From assembly GCA_035565775.1 (NCBI GenBank), contig DATMRW010000021.1:62001-126000 (forward strand): 64,000 bases of DNA. Direction: 5' to 3'. How positions within the stretch are numbered: position 1 is the stretch's first letter; each line of letters starts with the position of its first letter. The translations under genes were made by a program, and so were the position numbers. The notes beneath the pieces are model-generated. The model was given only the letters and a program-made list of their open reading frames with translations. It did not search any database and was not told the origin of the DNA. Of this stretch, positions 8,650 through 16,531 are shown piece by piece. The DNA is from PRO6 sp035565775. GTDB lineage: Bacteria; Pseudomonadota; Alphaproteobacteria; Rhizobiales; Xanthobacteraceae.

Positions 8650-8950
8650 CTCGACTCCGTTCGACCGATCCGGCTGGATCGGAGTGTCACCGGGCAGACG
8701 GATGGCAACCTTTCACCAAAGGCCGCCGGGCGCCTGACACCCGACAAATTGCAATATCAATGGTTGGACGCAAAAAACCACGATTGGTTCCTGGTTCAGG
8801 TCCAAACGCCCAGGATGGTGTTTTCCCGGGATTGCACCTTATATAAGCTCTTGATCGCGATCGCCAAGCCTGCTCTTTGCATCCCATTACCGCGCCCGAT
8901 GCAGGTTGCCCTCGCCACGCCGAACGAATTCAAGCGAGCTTTGCGCCACC
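8650..8950. other. Divergent intergenic region between folE and the Fe-S scaffold gene
   Basis: No convincing gene. The region contains a short palindrome at 8776-8789 (AACCA, four bases, TGGTT), further TGGTT copies at 8761 and 8792, and an AT-rich TATATAA at about 8841. These may be operator and promoter elements for either flanking gene; I cannot assign a regulator. Confidence 0.4.
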
Positions 8951-9424
8951 ATGCTCAACGACGTCTACAACAAGCGGATCATCGCGCTTGCGGGCAACAT
9001 TCCCCGCCTCGGCCGTCTCGAAAATCCCGATGCGTCAGCGACGGCGCATTCCAAGCTGTGCGGCTCGACCGTTAAAGTCGACCTCAAAATGGACGGGCCG
9101 GTCGTCACCGACTTCGCGCACGACGTCAAGGCCTGCGCACTGGGTCAGGCCTCCTCCTCGATCATGGCCGCCCATGTCGTCGGCTCGAACGCCGCGGAAC
9201 TGCGCGAGCTCCGCGACACCGTCTGGCGGATGCTCAAAGAGAATGGCGCGCCGCCGCAAGGCAAATGGGCCGATATTGCGCTTCTGGAGCCGGTGCGCGA
9301 TTTCAAGGCGCGTCACGCCTCGACCATGCTGACCTTCGACGCCGTGGTCGATGCCATCGGCCAGATCGAGGCCAAGCGAAAGCCCGAAGCGGCAGCTGCG
9401 GACCTCGACGCGGCGCATTCCTGA
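8951..9424 (+). CDS. IscU/NifU-like iron-sulfur scaffold protein, third cysteine missing
   Basis: A 157-residue protein of the U-type Fe-S scaffold family. The first conserved cysteine is in 'SKLCGSTV' and the second in 'VKACALGQASSS'. At the place of the third ligand, where IscU/SufU proteins have a Cys in an R-x-x-C context, this protein reads 'ARHASTMLTFD', with His and Ser but no Cys. It may be a specialised scaffold with altered ligation, or a non-assembling relative. The frame is open upstream, but the ATG at 8951 gives the usual 'MLNDVYNKRI' N-terminus. It is divergent from folE-hisI and ends at a clear terminator. Confidence 0.82.
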   Translation: MLNDVYNKRIIALAGNIPRLGRLENPDASATAHSKLCGSTVKVDLKMDGPVVTDFAHDVKACALGQASSSIMAAHVVGSNAAELRELRDTVWRMLKENGAPPQGKWADIALLEPVRDFKARHASTMLTFDAVVDAIGQIEAKRKPEAAAADLDAAHS

Positions 9425-9457
9425 TCACGGACTCCAAGGCATCCTCGCCAAGTGACA

Positions 9458-9497
9458 GAGACTGCCCGACTGCGAGCAGCCGGCAGTCTCGTTTTTT
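9458..9497 (+). terminator. Rho-independent terminator after the Fe-S scaffold gene
   Basis: A 9-bp stem (9458-9466 with 9482-9490) with a 15-base loop, followed by GTTTTTT. It overlaps the last codon of the convergent gene at 9496. Confidence 0.85.
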
Positions 9498-10443
9498 AGC
9501 GGATCGTCGCCCGTGCCCGCGGCGCCGGTTCGTGATCCTTCACCACCGCGCTTCCGCTCGCCGAACGGCCCGCTTCCGCCGTCACGGTCGCCGCGTCGCC
9601 GTTACGTGGATCGCTCTCGAACCGCTCTGTTACGGCCTTCGTCCGGCCCTGCGCAGCCGCGTTCGCAGCCATCGCCTGCCCGTCAGCGCCGGTGATCAGA
9701 TTGGCGGCGACGAGTTCATCAGCCGACAGTTCGTGCAGCGGCTCCCACGGCGGCACGCTGAGCGCAAGCGCGAGCAGCGAACCGGATCCGCCCATCTCGA
9801 AGGTGTACTGCGCAAGACGGCCGACGTCGCGCTGCACGGTCGTCATGTCGGTGGCATTGTAGCTCGCCGACTTCGCGTCGTCGGCGCGATCGCCCATCCA
9901 GATCTGGTGAACCCGCACCCGCGCGCCGCTCGGCACCGAGCGCTGCTCGCCCGCCAGAAGCAAAAAGGCGCACATCGATTCACAGTTCGCCTGGGGGCGG
10001 ATCGCAATCCGCTTGTCGTTCTCGCCGCCCCTGCCCGCAAGCGGGACCGCGACGCCGACCGTCGTCGTCACGCCGAGCGCCCGCCAGCGGCGCCCGAGCG
10101 TCAGCGTGTCGAGCACCGAGCCGCCGCCGGAGTTGAGCACGATCATCGCACCGCGCAGATCATGCGCGCTCGCAAGCTTTTCAAACGCTGCTGGCGTATC
10201 GCCCGTGACCAGACCCACCGCCTCGATCACGCCATTGCACTGCGGCTCGCAATCGCTCAGACCGATCCTGGGATGGAACGTGAAGTGCATCGGCGCCTTG
10301 CGGTTCTGCGGCGCGCTTTGCGCGGGCGGCGCAAAGCCGGGGCCGAACAGCATCGATGCACATACGAGTCCGACAGCGCCAACAACAAACATCGATGCAC
10401 GGCGAAGCCCACCGCGAGCGACCAGCGACCCAACGACCGACAA
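9496..10443 (-). CDS. Exported ClpP/crotonase-fold protein (COG3904-like)
   Basis: A 315-residue protein with an N-terminal signal sequence: Arg residues around 10-15, then a hydrophobic core and an Ala-rich cleavage region ('FAPPAQSA'). The mature part has 'IVLNSGGGSVLDTL' and 'CESMCAFLLLAG', matching the glycine-rich oxyanion loop and serine-containing helix of ClpP-type folds, as seen in COG3904 periplasmic proteins. A peptidase role is possible but unproven. I chose the TTG at 10443 because AGGAG lies eight bases before it and it yields a proper signal peptide; the open frame extends to 10512 and an ATG occurs at 10392. The C-terminal 50 residues are low-complexity. Confidence 0.75.
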   Translation of the reverse strand: MSVVGSLVARGGLRRASMFVVGAVGLVCASMLFGPGFAPPAQSAPQNRKAPMHFTFHPRIGLSDCEPQCNGVIEAVGLVTGDTPAAFEKLASAHDLRGAMIVLNSGGGSVLDTLTLGRRWRALGVTTTVGVAVPLAGRGGENDKRIAIRPQANCESMCAFLLLAGEQRSVPSGARVRVHQIWMGDRADDAKSASYNATDMTTVQRDVGRLAQYTFEMGGSGSLLALALSVPPWEPLHELSADELVAANLITGADGQAMAANAAAQGRTKAVTERFESDPRNGDAATVTAEAGRSASGSAVVKDHEPAPRARATIR

Positions 10444-10752
10444 AGGCAATTCTCCTACCCCGAACGGCCCCCTGAAGCATCGCCAGAAAAAAATCCGGCG
10501 AGGCGGGAACAATTCGGCGGTTACGATTTTCCGATTGCTCGAAAAACTAGGTCTGCAGGCTGCCCGCGTCCAGATACCATTTGCTGTGTTCGGTCCCTGA
10601 TCCTAGATATTTCGCACAGTGTGACCCAAATGTAGCTGTTCCCGGAACTTTTCACTTCGTTTTCAGCGAGAGACTTTCATACTTCAACCATCGATCGGCC
10701 CGCTGAAGCCACGGCGAAAAGCAAGCGTCACGAAAGCAGCCAAGAAGTTTCC
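10444..10752. other. Divergent intergenic region upstream of yidD
   Basis: About 300 bases between two divergent genes. I see no supported gene, hairpin terminator or recognisable operator here; it presumably holds both promoters. Confidence 0.4.
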
Positions 10753-11121
10753 ATGTTCCGTTTGTCGATCTGCCCTCACTGTCTGCCGACGCTGGCGAGG
10801 CTGCCGCGCAATCTCGGGCGCGCGCTGATCTGGATCTATCGTCACACGTTGTCGCCGCTCGTCGGCTACAACTGCCGGCATATGCCGACCTGCTCGGTCT
10901 ATGGCGATGAAGCGATCAGCCGCTACGGCCTCTGGGCAGGCGGCTGGATGACGCTCGCGCGCCTCCTGCGCTGCAATCCGTGGGGCACTTACGGCATCGA
11001 CAACGTTCCGCTGACCTTGCGCGGCGACGCGCGCTGGTATCTGCCGTGGCGCTATGCGCGCTGGCGCGGCGTCAACGATCAGCGGGAAGCGGCACGGCCA
11101 GCGCCATGCGACGGCGTGTGA
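10753..11121 (+). CDS. yidD: Membrane protein insertion efficiency factor
   Basis: A 122-residue member of the YidD family (formerly DUF37). The signature is 'LSPLVGYNCRHMPTCSVYG' followed by 'EAISRYG' and 'RLLRCNPWG'. YidD is an amphipathic inner-membrane-associated protein that helps YidC insert proteins. In many bacteria it lies between rnpA and yidC; here it stands alone, with no rnpA, rpmH or yidC in the window. The last 50 nucleotides overlap the 3' end of the convergent MFS gene, so transcripts of the two could form a short sense-antisense pair. Confidence 0.92.
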   Translation: MFRLSICPHCLPTLARLPRNLGRALIWIYRHTLSPLVGYNCRHMPTCSVYGDEAISRYGLWAGGWMTLARLLRCNPWGTYGIDNVPLTLRGDARWYLPWRYARWRGVNDQREAARPAPCDGV

Positions 11122-12244
11122 AAAAGATCAACGTGATCGCAAGGCACAACGAGGCGAGCGAAAACAGCATCATCGCGTTGTACATTTCGCGGACGAAGAA
11201 AAAGCCGCCAACGCCCGAGCCGATCGACTGGCCGATATAGAGCACCGCGGTGTTGAGGGAGACCGAGGCGCTGGTCTCTGCAGGCGCGGCAATCGACAGC
11301 CGCACCTGCTGCATCGAATTGGACGATGCGAAGCCGAGCCCCCAGACAAGGATCCCGGCGGTCATCAGCGCAAAACTTCCCGCGCCGAGCAGCCACGTGC
11401 CGATCCCGAAAAACAGCAGGCTCGTGGCGAGAAGCGAGGTTTTATAGGCGCCGAAACCGTCGACGATGCGGCTCGCGACCACGTTGCCGACAAAGCCCGC
11501 CACGCCATAGACGAAAAAGGCGATGGCAATGCTGCCGGACTCCGCGCCCGTCAGCGTCGAGAGCAACGGCGCGACATAGGTGAGAATGGTGAACTGGCCG
11601 CTCATCTGCAGCGTGGTGATCACCAGCAACGTGAGAATGACCGGGCTGCGCATCAGGCCACCCCAGGTCTTGAGGTCCACCGGCGCGCCCTTGAGGCCGC
11701 CCGGCAGCCGCCACGCCAGCAGCGCGGCGCTGACGAACGCGACGCCGCCGATGAACCCGAACGCCCCGCGCCAGCCGAACGTGCCTGCGAGATGCGCGAT
11801 GATCGGCAGCCCGAACGCAATCGCCAGCGACCAGCCGAGATAGACATAGCTGATGCTGCTGCCGCGCTGCTCGGGCGGTGCCAGCATCGCGGCGGCGCCC
11901 GCTGCCTGCGGTGTGAACAGCGCAGCCGCGGCGAGCACGATGAGCCGCGCCGCCATCACCGCGGAATAGTCGGCGACGAACGCGGAAATGAAGTTGCCCG
12001 CCGCCATCGCCAGCGCGGTGAAGGTAAGCAGTGCACGTCTGTCAATTTGGCTGGTCAGCCATGCCGTGACCGGCGAAGCGATACAGAGTACGATCGCGCC
12101 GAAGGTGATCAGCAGCCCCGCCTCCTGAATGCCGACATTAAGGCCGAGCGCGAGCTGGCTCAGCATCGCTGTCGGGCCGATCACGGTAACGCCGGTCGCG
12201 AAGTTTCCGAGCAGCAGGGCGGTGGGGGCAAATGCACGAGTCAT
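11072..12244 (-). CDS. MFS transporter, drug-efflux type
   Basis: A 390-residue protein with about 12 hydrophobic helices and the MFS loop motif in 'TSQIDRRALLTFTALAMAAGN' between helices 2 and 3. Family resemblance is to the DHA1 group (arabinose/chloramphenicol-type exporters); the substrate is unknown. The frame is open to 12412, but the ATG at 12244 begins directly before the first helix and gives normal length. A perfect inverted repeat TTGCAT-N8-ATGCAA lies 29-48 bp upstream, a likely repressor operator. The 3' end overlaps yidD by 50 nt in convergent orientation. Confidence 0.87.
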   Translation of the reverse strand: MTRAFAPTALLLGNFATGVTVIGPTAMLSQLALGLNVGIQEAGLLITFGAIVLCIASPVTAWLTSQIDRRALLTFTALAMAAGNFISAFVADYSAVMAARLIVLAAAALFTPQAAGAAAMLAPPEQRGSSISYVYLGWSLAIAFGLPIIAHLAGTFGWRGAFGFIGGVAFVSAALLAWRLPGGLKGAPVDLKTWGGLMRSPVILTLLVITTLQMSGQFTILTYVAPLLSTLTGAESGSIAIAFFVYGVAGFVGNVVASRIVDGFGAYKTSLLATSLLFFGIGTWLLGAGSFALMTAGILVWGLGFASSNSMQQVRLSIAAPAETSASVSLNTAVLYIGQSIGSGVGGFFFVREMYNAMMLFSLASLCLAITLIFFTRRRMALAVPLPADR

Positions 12245-12272
12245 TTGCCCACAATATCCAATTTCAATGCAT

Positions 12273-12292
12273 TTGCATCTAAAATTATGCAA
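12273..12292. promoter_or_regulatory. Inverted repeat TTGCAT-N8-ATGCAA, candidate operator of the MFS gene
   Basis: A perfect 6+6 inverted repeat in the MFS-thrS divergent region, with an additional overlapping GCAT half-site to its left. Size and symmetry resemble MarR-family operators. No regulator gene lies next to it, so the protein that binds is unknown. Confidence 0.45.
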
Positions 12293-12424
12293 CCCCTGAT
12301 CGTTTTGTGTGATCGCGGGCCGCGAGCGGACGTCTGCGGGAGTTGCAGCGGGCGAAGCCCTGATATATCGCAAGCCCATGCTTACCCGCGCTCGTTCGCG
12401 GGAGTGAGCCAAACGGAGATGGAA

Positions 12425-14467
12425 ATGACGGAAGAAAAAAACGCGGCTTCAGGTTACGTCTTCAAGCTCGCCAATCTTACCCCGGTTGAATCGAGCATGG
12501 TCACCATAACGTTCCCGGACGGCGCCAAGCGCGAATTCGCCAATGGCACCACCGGCCTCGATATCGCCAAGGGCATCTCGCCCTCACTTGCCAAGCGCAC
12601 CGTGGCGATGGCGCTGAACGGCGAACTGACCGACCTCGCCGAGCCGATCGAGACCGACGCGACCATTGATTTCATCAATCGCGAGGATCCGCGAGCGCTC
12701 GAACTGATCCGCCATGATGCCGCCCACGTGCTGGCCGAAGCGGTGCAGGCCTTGTGGCCGGGCACGCAGGTCACCATCGGCCCGGTGATCGAAAACGGGT
12801 TCTACTACGACTTCGCCCGCAACGAGCCGTTCACCCCGGACGACTTTGAGGCGATCGAGAAGAAGATGCGCGAGATCATCGCGCGCGATGCGCCGTTCAC
12901 CAAGGAAATCTGGACCCGCGACGAAGCCAAGCAGGTCTTCAAGGACAAGGGCGAACTGTTCAAGGTCGAACTGGTCGACGCCATTCCCGAAGACCAGACC
13001 ATCCGCATCTACAAGCAGGGCGACTGGTTCGATCTGTGCCGCGGTCCGCACATGACCTCGACCGGCAAGATCGGCAACGCCTTCAAGCTGATGAAGGTGG
13101 CCGGCGCGTACTGGCGCGGCGACAGCAATAATCCGATGCTGACCCGCATCTACGGCACCGCCTTCGCCAAGCAGGCCGACCTCGACGGCTATCTGCATCA
13201 GCTCGAAGAAGCCGAGAAGCGCGACCATCGCCGGCTCGGCCGCGAACTGGACCTGTTCCATTTCCAGGAAGAAGGCCCCGGCGTCGTGTTCTGGCACGCC
13301 AAGGGCTGGACGCTGTTCCAGCAGCTTGTCGCCTATATGCGCCGGCGCCTCGCCGGCGACTATGACGAGGTGAATGCGCCGCAGATCCTCGACAAGTCGC
13401 TGTGGGAAACCTCCGGCCACTGGGACTGGTACCGCGAAAACATGTTTGCGGCGCAGTCGGCGGGCGACGAGGCCGAGGACAAGCGCTGGTTCGCGATCAA
13501 GCCGATGAACTGCCCCGGCCATGTGCTGATCTTCAAGCACGGCCTGAAGAGCTATCGCGACCTGCCGCTGCGCATGGCCGAGTTCGGTATCGTGCATCGC
13601 TATGAGCCGTCAGGCGCGATGCACGGCCTGATGCGCGTGCGCGCATTCACGCAGGACGACGCTCACGTGTTCTGCACCGAGGATCAGCTCGCAGACGAAT
13701 GCCTGAAGATCAACGACCTGATCCTGTCGACCTATGCCGACTTCGGCTTCGAGGGCGAGCTTACGGTCAAGCTCTCGACCCGCCCGGACAAGCGCGTCGG
13801 TACCGACGAGATGTGGGATCACGCCGAGCGCGTGATGGCGACGGTTCTGCGCGAGATCGAAGTGCAGTCCGGCGGCCGCATCAAGACCGCGATCAATCCC
13901 GGCGAAGGCGCGTTCTACGGGCCGAAGTTCGAGTACGTGCTGCGTGACGCGATCGGCCGTGACTGGCAGTGCGGCACGACGCAGGTGGACTTCAACCTGC
14001 CGGAGCGGTTCGGTGCATTCTACATCGACGCTGACGGCGCCAAGAAGGCGCCGGTGATGGTCCATCGCGCGATCTGCGGCTCGATGGAGCGTTTCCTCGG
14101 CATTCTGATCGAGCACTTCGCCGGCCACTTCCCGCTCTGGCTGTCGCCGATCCAGGTCGTCGTCACGACGATCACCTCGGAGGGCGATGACTATGCCAGG
14201 CAGGTGGCGGAAGCGGCTCGCCGCGCTGGCCTGCGCGTCGACATCGATCTGCGCAACGAGAAGATCAACTACAAGGTGCGCGAGCACTCGCTGGCGAAAA
14301 TTCCGGCGCTGCTCGTCGTCGGCCGCAAGGAGGCCGAGACTAATACCGTCTCGATCCGCCGTCTCGGCCGCGAAGGTCAGACCGTGCTGCCGCTCGATGA
14401 AGCCCTCGCAAGCCTCGTCGAGGAAGCCACGCCGCCGGACATCCGGCGTGCGAGGCATTCTAAGTAA
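12425..14467 (+). CDS. thrS: Threonyl-tRNA synthetase
   Basis: A 680-residue class II synthetase with the complete bacterial architecture. An N-terminal TGS domain (about 27-90) is followed by an editing domain with 'HDAAHVLAEAV' and 'DLCRGPHMTSTGK', a catalytic core with 'MNCPGHVLIFKHG', 'HRYEPSGAMHGLMRVRAF' and 'HRAICGSMERFLGILIEH', and a C-terminal anticodon-binding domain. It charges tRNA-Thr and removes misacylated serine. The same frame is open for 1.3 kb upstream, but that part is the antisense of the MFS gene. The ATG at 12425 has GGAG six bases before it; the ATG at 12419 has no spacing. A small hairpin (12385-12402) sits just upstream of the ribosome-binding site. Confidence 0.96.
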   Translation: MTEEKNAASGYVFKLANLTPVESSMVTITFPDGAKREFANGTTGLDIAKGISPSLAKRTVAMALNGELTDLAEPIETDATIDFINREDPRALELIRHDAAHVLAEAVQALWPGTQVTIGPVIENGFYYDFARNEPFTPDDFEAIEKKMREIIARDAPFTKEIWTRDEAKQVFKDKGELFKVELVDAIPEDQTIRIYKQGDWFDLCRGPHMTSTGKIGNAFKLMKVAGAYWRGDSNNPMLTRIYGTAFAKQADLDGYLHQLEEAEKRDHRRLGRELDLFHFQEEGPGVVFWHAKGWTLFQQLVAYMRRRLAGDYDEVNAPQILDKSLWETSGHWDWYRENMFAAQSAGDEAEDKRWFAIKPMNCPGHVLIFKHGLKSYRDLPLRMAEFGIVHRYEPSGAMHGLMRVRAFTQDDAHVFCTEDQLADECLKINDLILSTYADFGFEGELTVKLSTRPDKRVGTDEMWDHAERVMATVLREIEVQSGGRIKTAINPGEGAFYGPKFEYVLRDAIGRDWQCGTTQVDFNLPERFGAFYIDADGAKKAPVMVHRAICGSMERFLGILIEHFAGHFPLWLSPIQVVVTTITSEGDDYARQVAEAARRAGLRVDIDLRNEKINYKVREHSLAKIPALLVVGRKEAETNTVSIRRLGREGQTVLPLDEALASLVEEATPPDIRRARHSK

Positions 14468-14512
14468 GCGGCTGCCGCAGGCAGTCGACACCGGAAAATT
14501 GCAGGCTAAGCT

Positions 14513-14550
14513 GGAGCGGGCGGGATCACACAGGTGGCCCCGCCCGCTCC
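14513..14550 (+). terminator. Strong GC hairpin after thrS
   Basis: A perfect 12-bp GC-rich stem (14513-14524 with 14539-14550) begins 45 bases after the thrS stop. No T-run follows, so it may act as a transcript-stabilising or Rho-assisted end rather than a classical terminator. Confidence 0.5.
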
Positions 14551-14616
14551 CGTGAGAACAACATGGTGGCCGCACGCGCTTTCGCGCGGATCTGTGCGCC
14601 CCCGAACGGATCAGGC

Positions 14617-15183
14617 ATGCTTGACGCTGTTGAACTTTTGAAGACCCGCCGCTCGGTGAAGCCGCGCGACATGACCGGCCCCGGCCCGACGCCGCAGGAG
14701 CTGGAGACCATTCTCACCATCGGCTCGCGCGTGCCCGACCATGGCCGCGTCACGCCGTGGCGCTTTATCGTGTTCGAAGGCGAGGCCCGCAACAAAGCGA
14801 GCGCGCTGATCGCCGATATTTTTGTGAGAAAGAATCCCGAAGCCGCGGAGGAAGACATCGACCGCGCGCGCAAGGCTATGTCCAACGCGCCGCTGGTGAT
14901 CGCGGTCGTCTCGTCGCCGCGCGAGCATCCGAAAGTGCCGCCGTGGGAGCAGGAGCTGTCGGCCGGCGCCAGTGCCATGAGCCTTGTCATCGCCGCCAAT
15001 GCGCTCGGCTATGTCGCCAACTGGCTCACCACTTGGTTCGCCTTCGACCGCGATGTGATGACCGCATTCGGCCTCAAGCCCGAGGAGCGCTTTGCCGGCT
15101 TCATCCATATCGGCAGCGTCGACCAGAAGCCGGAAGATCGCGCCCGCCCGGCGCTTGCGGACATTGTCACGCGTTTCGGCTGA
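14617..15183 (+). CDS. Nitroreductase family protein (YdjA-like)
   Basis: A 188-residue FMN-dependent nitroreductase-fold protein. 'LLKTRRSVKPRDM' at the N-terminus, 'SRVPDHGRVTPWRF' and 'HIGSVDQKPEDRARP' match the short YdjA-type subgroup, which uses NAD(P)H to reduce nitro compounds or quinones in vitro; physiological substrates are unknown. I chose the ATG at 14617; an in-frame ATG at 14563 would add 18 residues not typical of the family. It lies downstream of thrS with a 149-nt gap containing a hairpin, so it is probably expressed separately. Confidence 0.9.
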   Translation: MLDAVELLKTRRSVKPRDMTGPGPTPQELETILTIGSRVPDHGRVTPWRFIVFEGEARNKASALIADIFVRKNPEAAEEDIDRARKAMSNAPLVIAVVSSPREHPKVPPWEQELSAGASAMSLVIAANALGYVANWLTTWFAFDRDVMTAFGLKPEERFAGFIHIGSVDQKPEDRARPALADIVTRFG

Positions 15184-15246
15184 CTGTCGTGAAAGCTGTG
15201 CGTCCTCGGCACGCGCGAGGACGCGCAAACCAAGGCGCACGAACCC

Positions 15247-16290
15247 TTAGCGCGCGACGACCTCGACGTCGCCGTCGACGCCGTTCACGACATTGAACTT
15301 GCGCTCGTAGACCTTGCCTTCGTTACGGGCGACGGCGCGGTATTCGCCTTCCGACAGCACGACGTTCGGGAAGGCGCCGATCGATTCCTTGACGATGTCG
15401 CCGCCCGGCGTGAGCACCGACCAGGCGGTGTTGGCCATCGCCTCGCCGCCCTTCTCGCTGACAAGCTTGAGCGTGATTGCCGCCGCGCGATGGGTCACCG
15501 TCACGTCGGTGAGCTTGCCGATCTGCACGCGGATGTCCGATCGCACCACGGAGTTGGCGTCGCCGTAGTTCGAGATGATGTGGTAGGTGCCCTCCGGCAG
15601 CATCACCACGTCGCCGACGGCGACGTTGGAGACCACCGGATCGCGCTCGCCGACATCGAACTGGCTGCCGTTGTAGATGTTGAACGAGATCTGGCCGTTC
15701 GGGATTTTTGCCGCGCCGACCCGCCCCTCGATCCGCAACCCGCCTGCGGGCAGGTCAAAAACCTCCCTAACCACGTCCTGGCGCAGGCCGACCGATCGCA
15801 CTGCCGTCGCCATCCCGAGCCCGACGTGAATGATGTAGTTGCCCGGCGGCAGCGGCAGGCTCGGCGTCGCGCTGCGGTCCTCGCGCACCAGCTTAAAGGC
15901 GCCGGTCGCGGGATCGGGCTTGTCGGAATAGATCCGCCAGATAAGGCCGCCAGTGATGTTCGGCAGATCGCGGCCGAACCGCGCCGACAGCGCCAAAATG
16001 CCCTGTGTCATCGGCGGCGGCATCGGGGCGGCGGCAGGCCCGGCGCCGGACACTGGAGGCTGCACGAGCTGGGGCGGCAGGTCGGGAGTCGACAGCAGGC
16101 TGGAGGACGGCGCGAGCGCAGGCGCGCTCGTTCCGGGCGTACCCGGCGCAGCCGCAGGCGCTGCAGAAGGCGATGCCTGTGCAGTGAACATCTGGGCCGA
16201 TGCAGCACGCGGTGTCAGCAAAAGCGCCATCAGCGCGATCGCCAGTAAACCCTGCCCGCGCCACGCAATATTGGGATGCCATGCGGTCAT
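15247..16290 (-). CDS. Secreted protein with Ala/Pro linker and three similar beta-modules
   Basis: A 347-residue protein of unknown function. A signal peptide (about 1-33, cleavage after 'AASAQ') is followed by a Pro/Ala/Ser-rich linker (35-95). The remainder contains three related modules, each with a 'L-P/S-x-G-x-Y' turn: 'LPPGNYIIHVG' (about 149), 'LPEGTYHIISN' (about 235) and 'LSEGEYRAVAR' (about 316), each followed by a strand ending in V/Y-x-R. The pattern resembles carboxypeptidase-regulatory or Ig-like beta-sandwich repeats. It is probably periplasmic or outer-surface. Neighbouring genes give no functional hint. Confidence 0.75.
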   Translation of the reverse strand: MTAWHPNIAWRGQGLLAIALMALLLTPRAASAQMFTAQASPSAAPAAAPGTPGTSAPALAPSSSLLSTPDLPPQLVQPPVSGAGPAAAPMPPPMTQGILALSARFGRDLPNITGGLIWRIYSDKPDPATGAFKLVREDRSATPSLPLPPGNYIIHVGLGMATAVRSVGLRQDVVREVFDLPAGGLRIEGRVGAAKIPNGQISFNIYNGSQFDVGERDPVVSNVAVGDVVMLPEGTYHIISNYGDANSVVRSDIRVQIGKLTDVTVTHRAAAITLKLVSEKGGEAMANTAWSVLTPGGDIVKESIGAFPNVVLSEGEYRAVARNEGKVYERKFNVVNGVDGDVEVVAR

Positions 16291-16531
16291 GTGCCTCGCT
16301 TCTTCACCGAAAACGCGGCAAATTCAAGCCATGAAACCCAAGCCTCCGGCAAAGGCCGCGAAATAGGGGGCTCGTGGCGATCGGGACGTGGGCGGCAGGT
16401 GTCCCGATCCGGCCATAGTGGCCCGCCAAAAAGGCACCCGAAGCAAAATTCATGATTCGGCAGGCCTATCCGGGCTACATTGGTGCCAGGATACGGTGAT
16501 GCGCAGATCCGTTCAGGAAGGAGGTTCCCGA

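Noticed and set aside
11054..12424. Very long in-frame extension upstream of thrS (a 1137-residue open frame)
   Set aside because: The extension is the antisense of the MFS gene, is extremely Arg-rich, and the ribosome-binding site and TGS domain place the thrS start at 12425.
15200..15224. GCGTCCTCG/CGAGGACGC hairpin after the nitroreductase gene as a terminator
   Set aside because: No T-run follows on either strand and the gap to the convergent gene is short; too weak to list.
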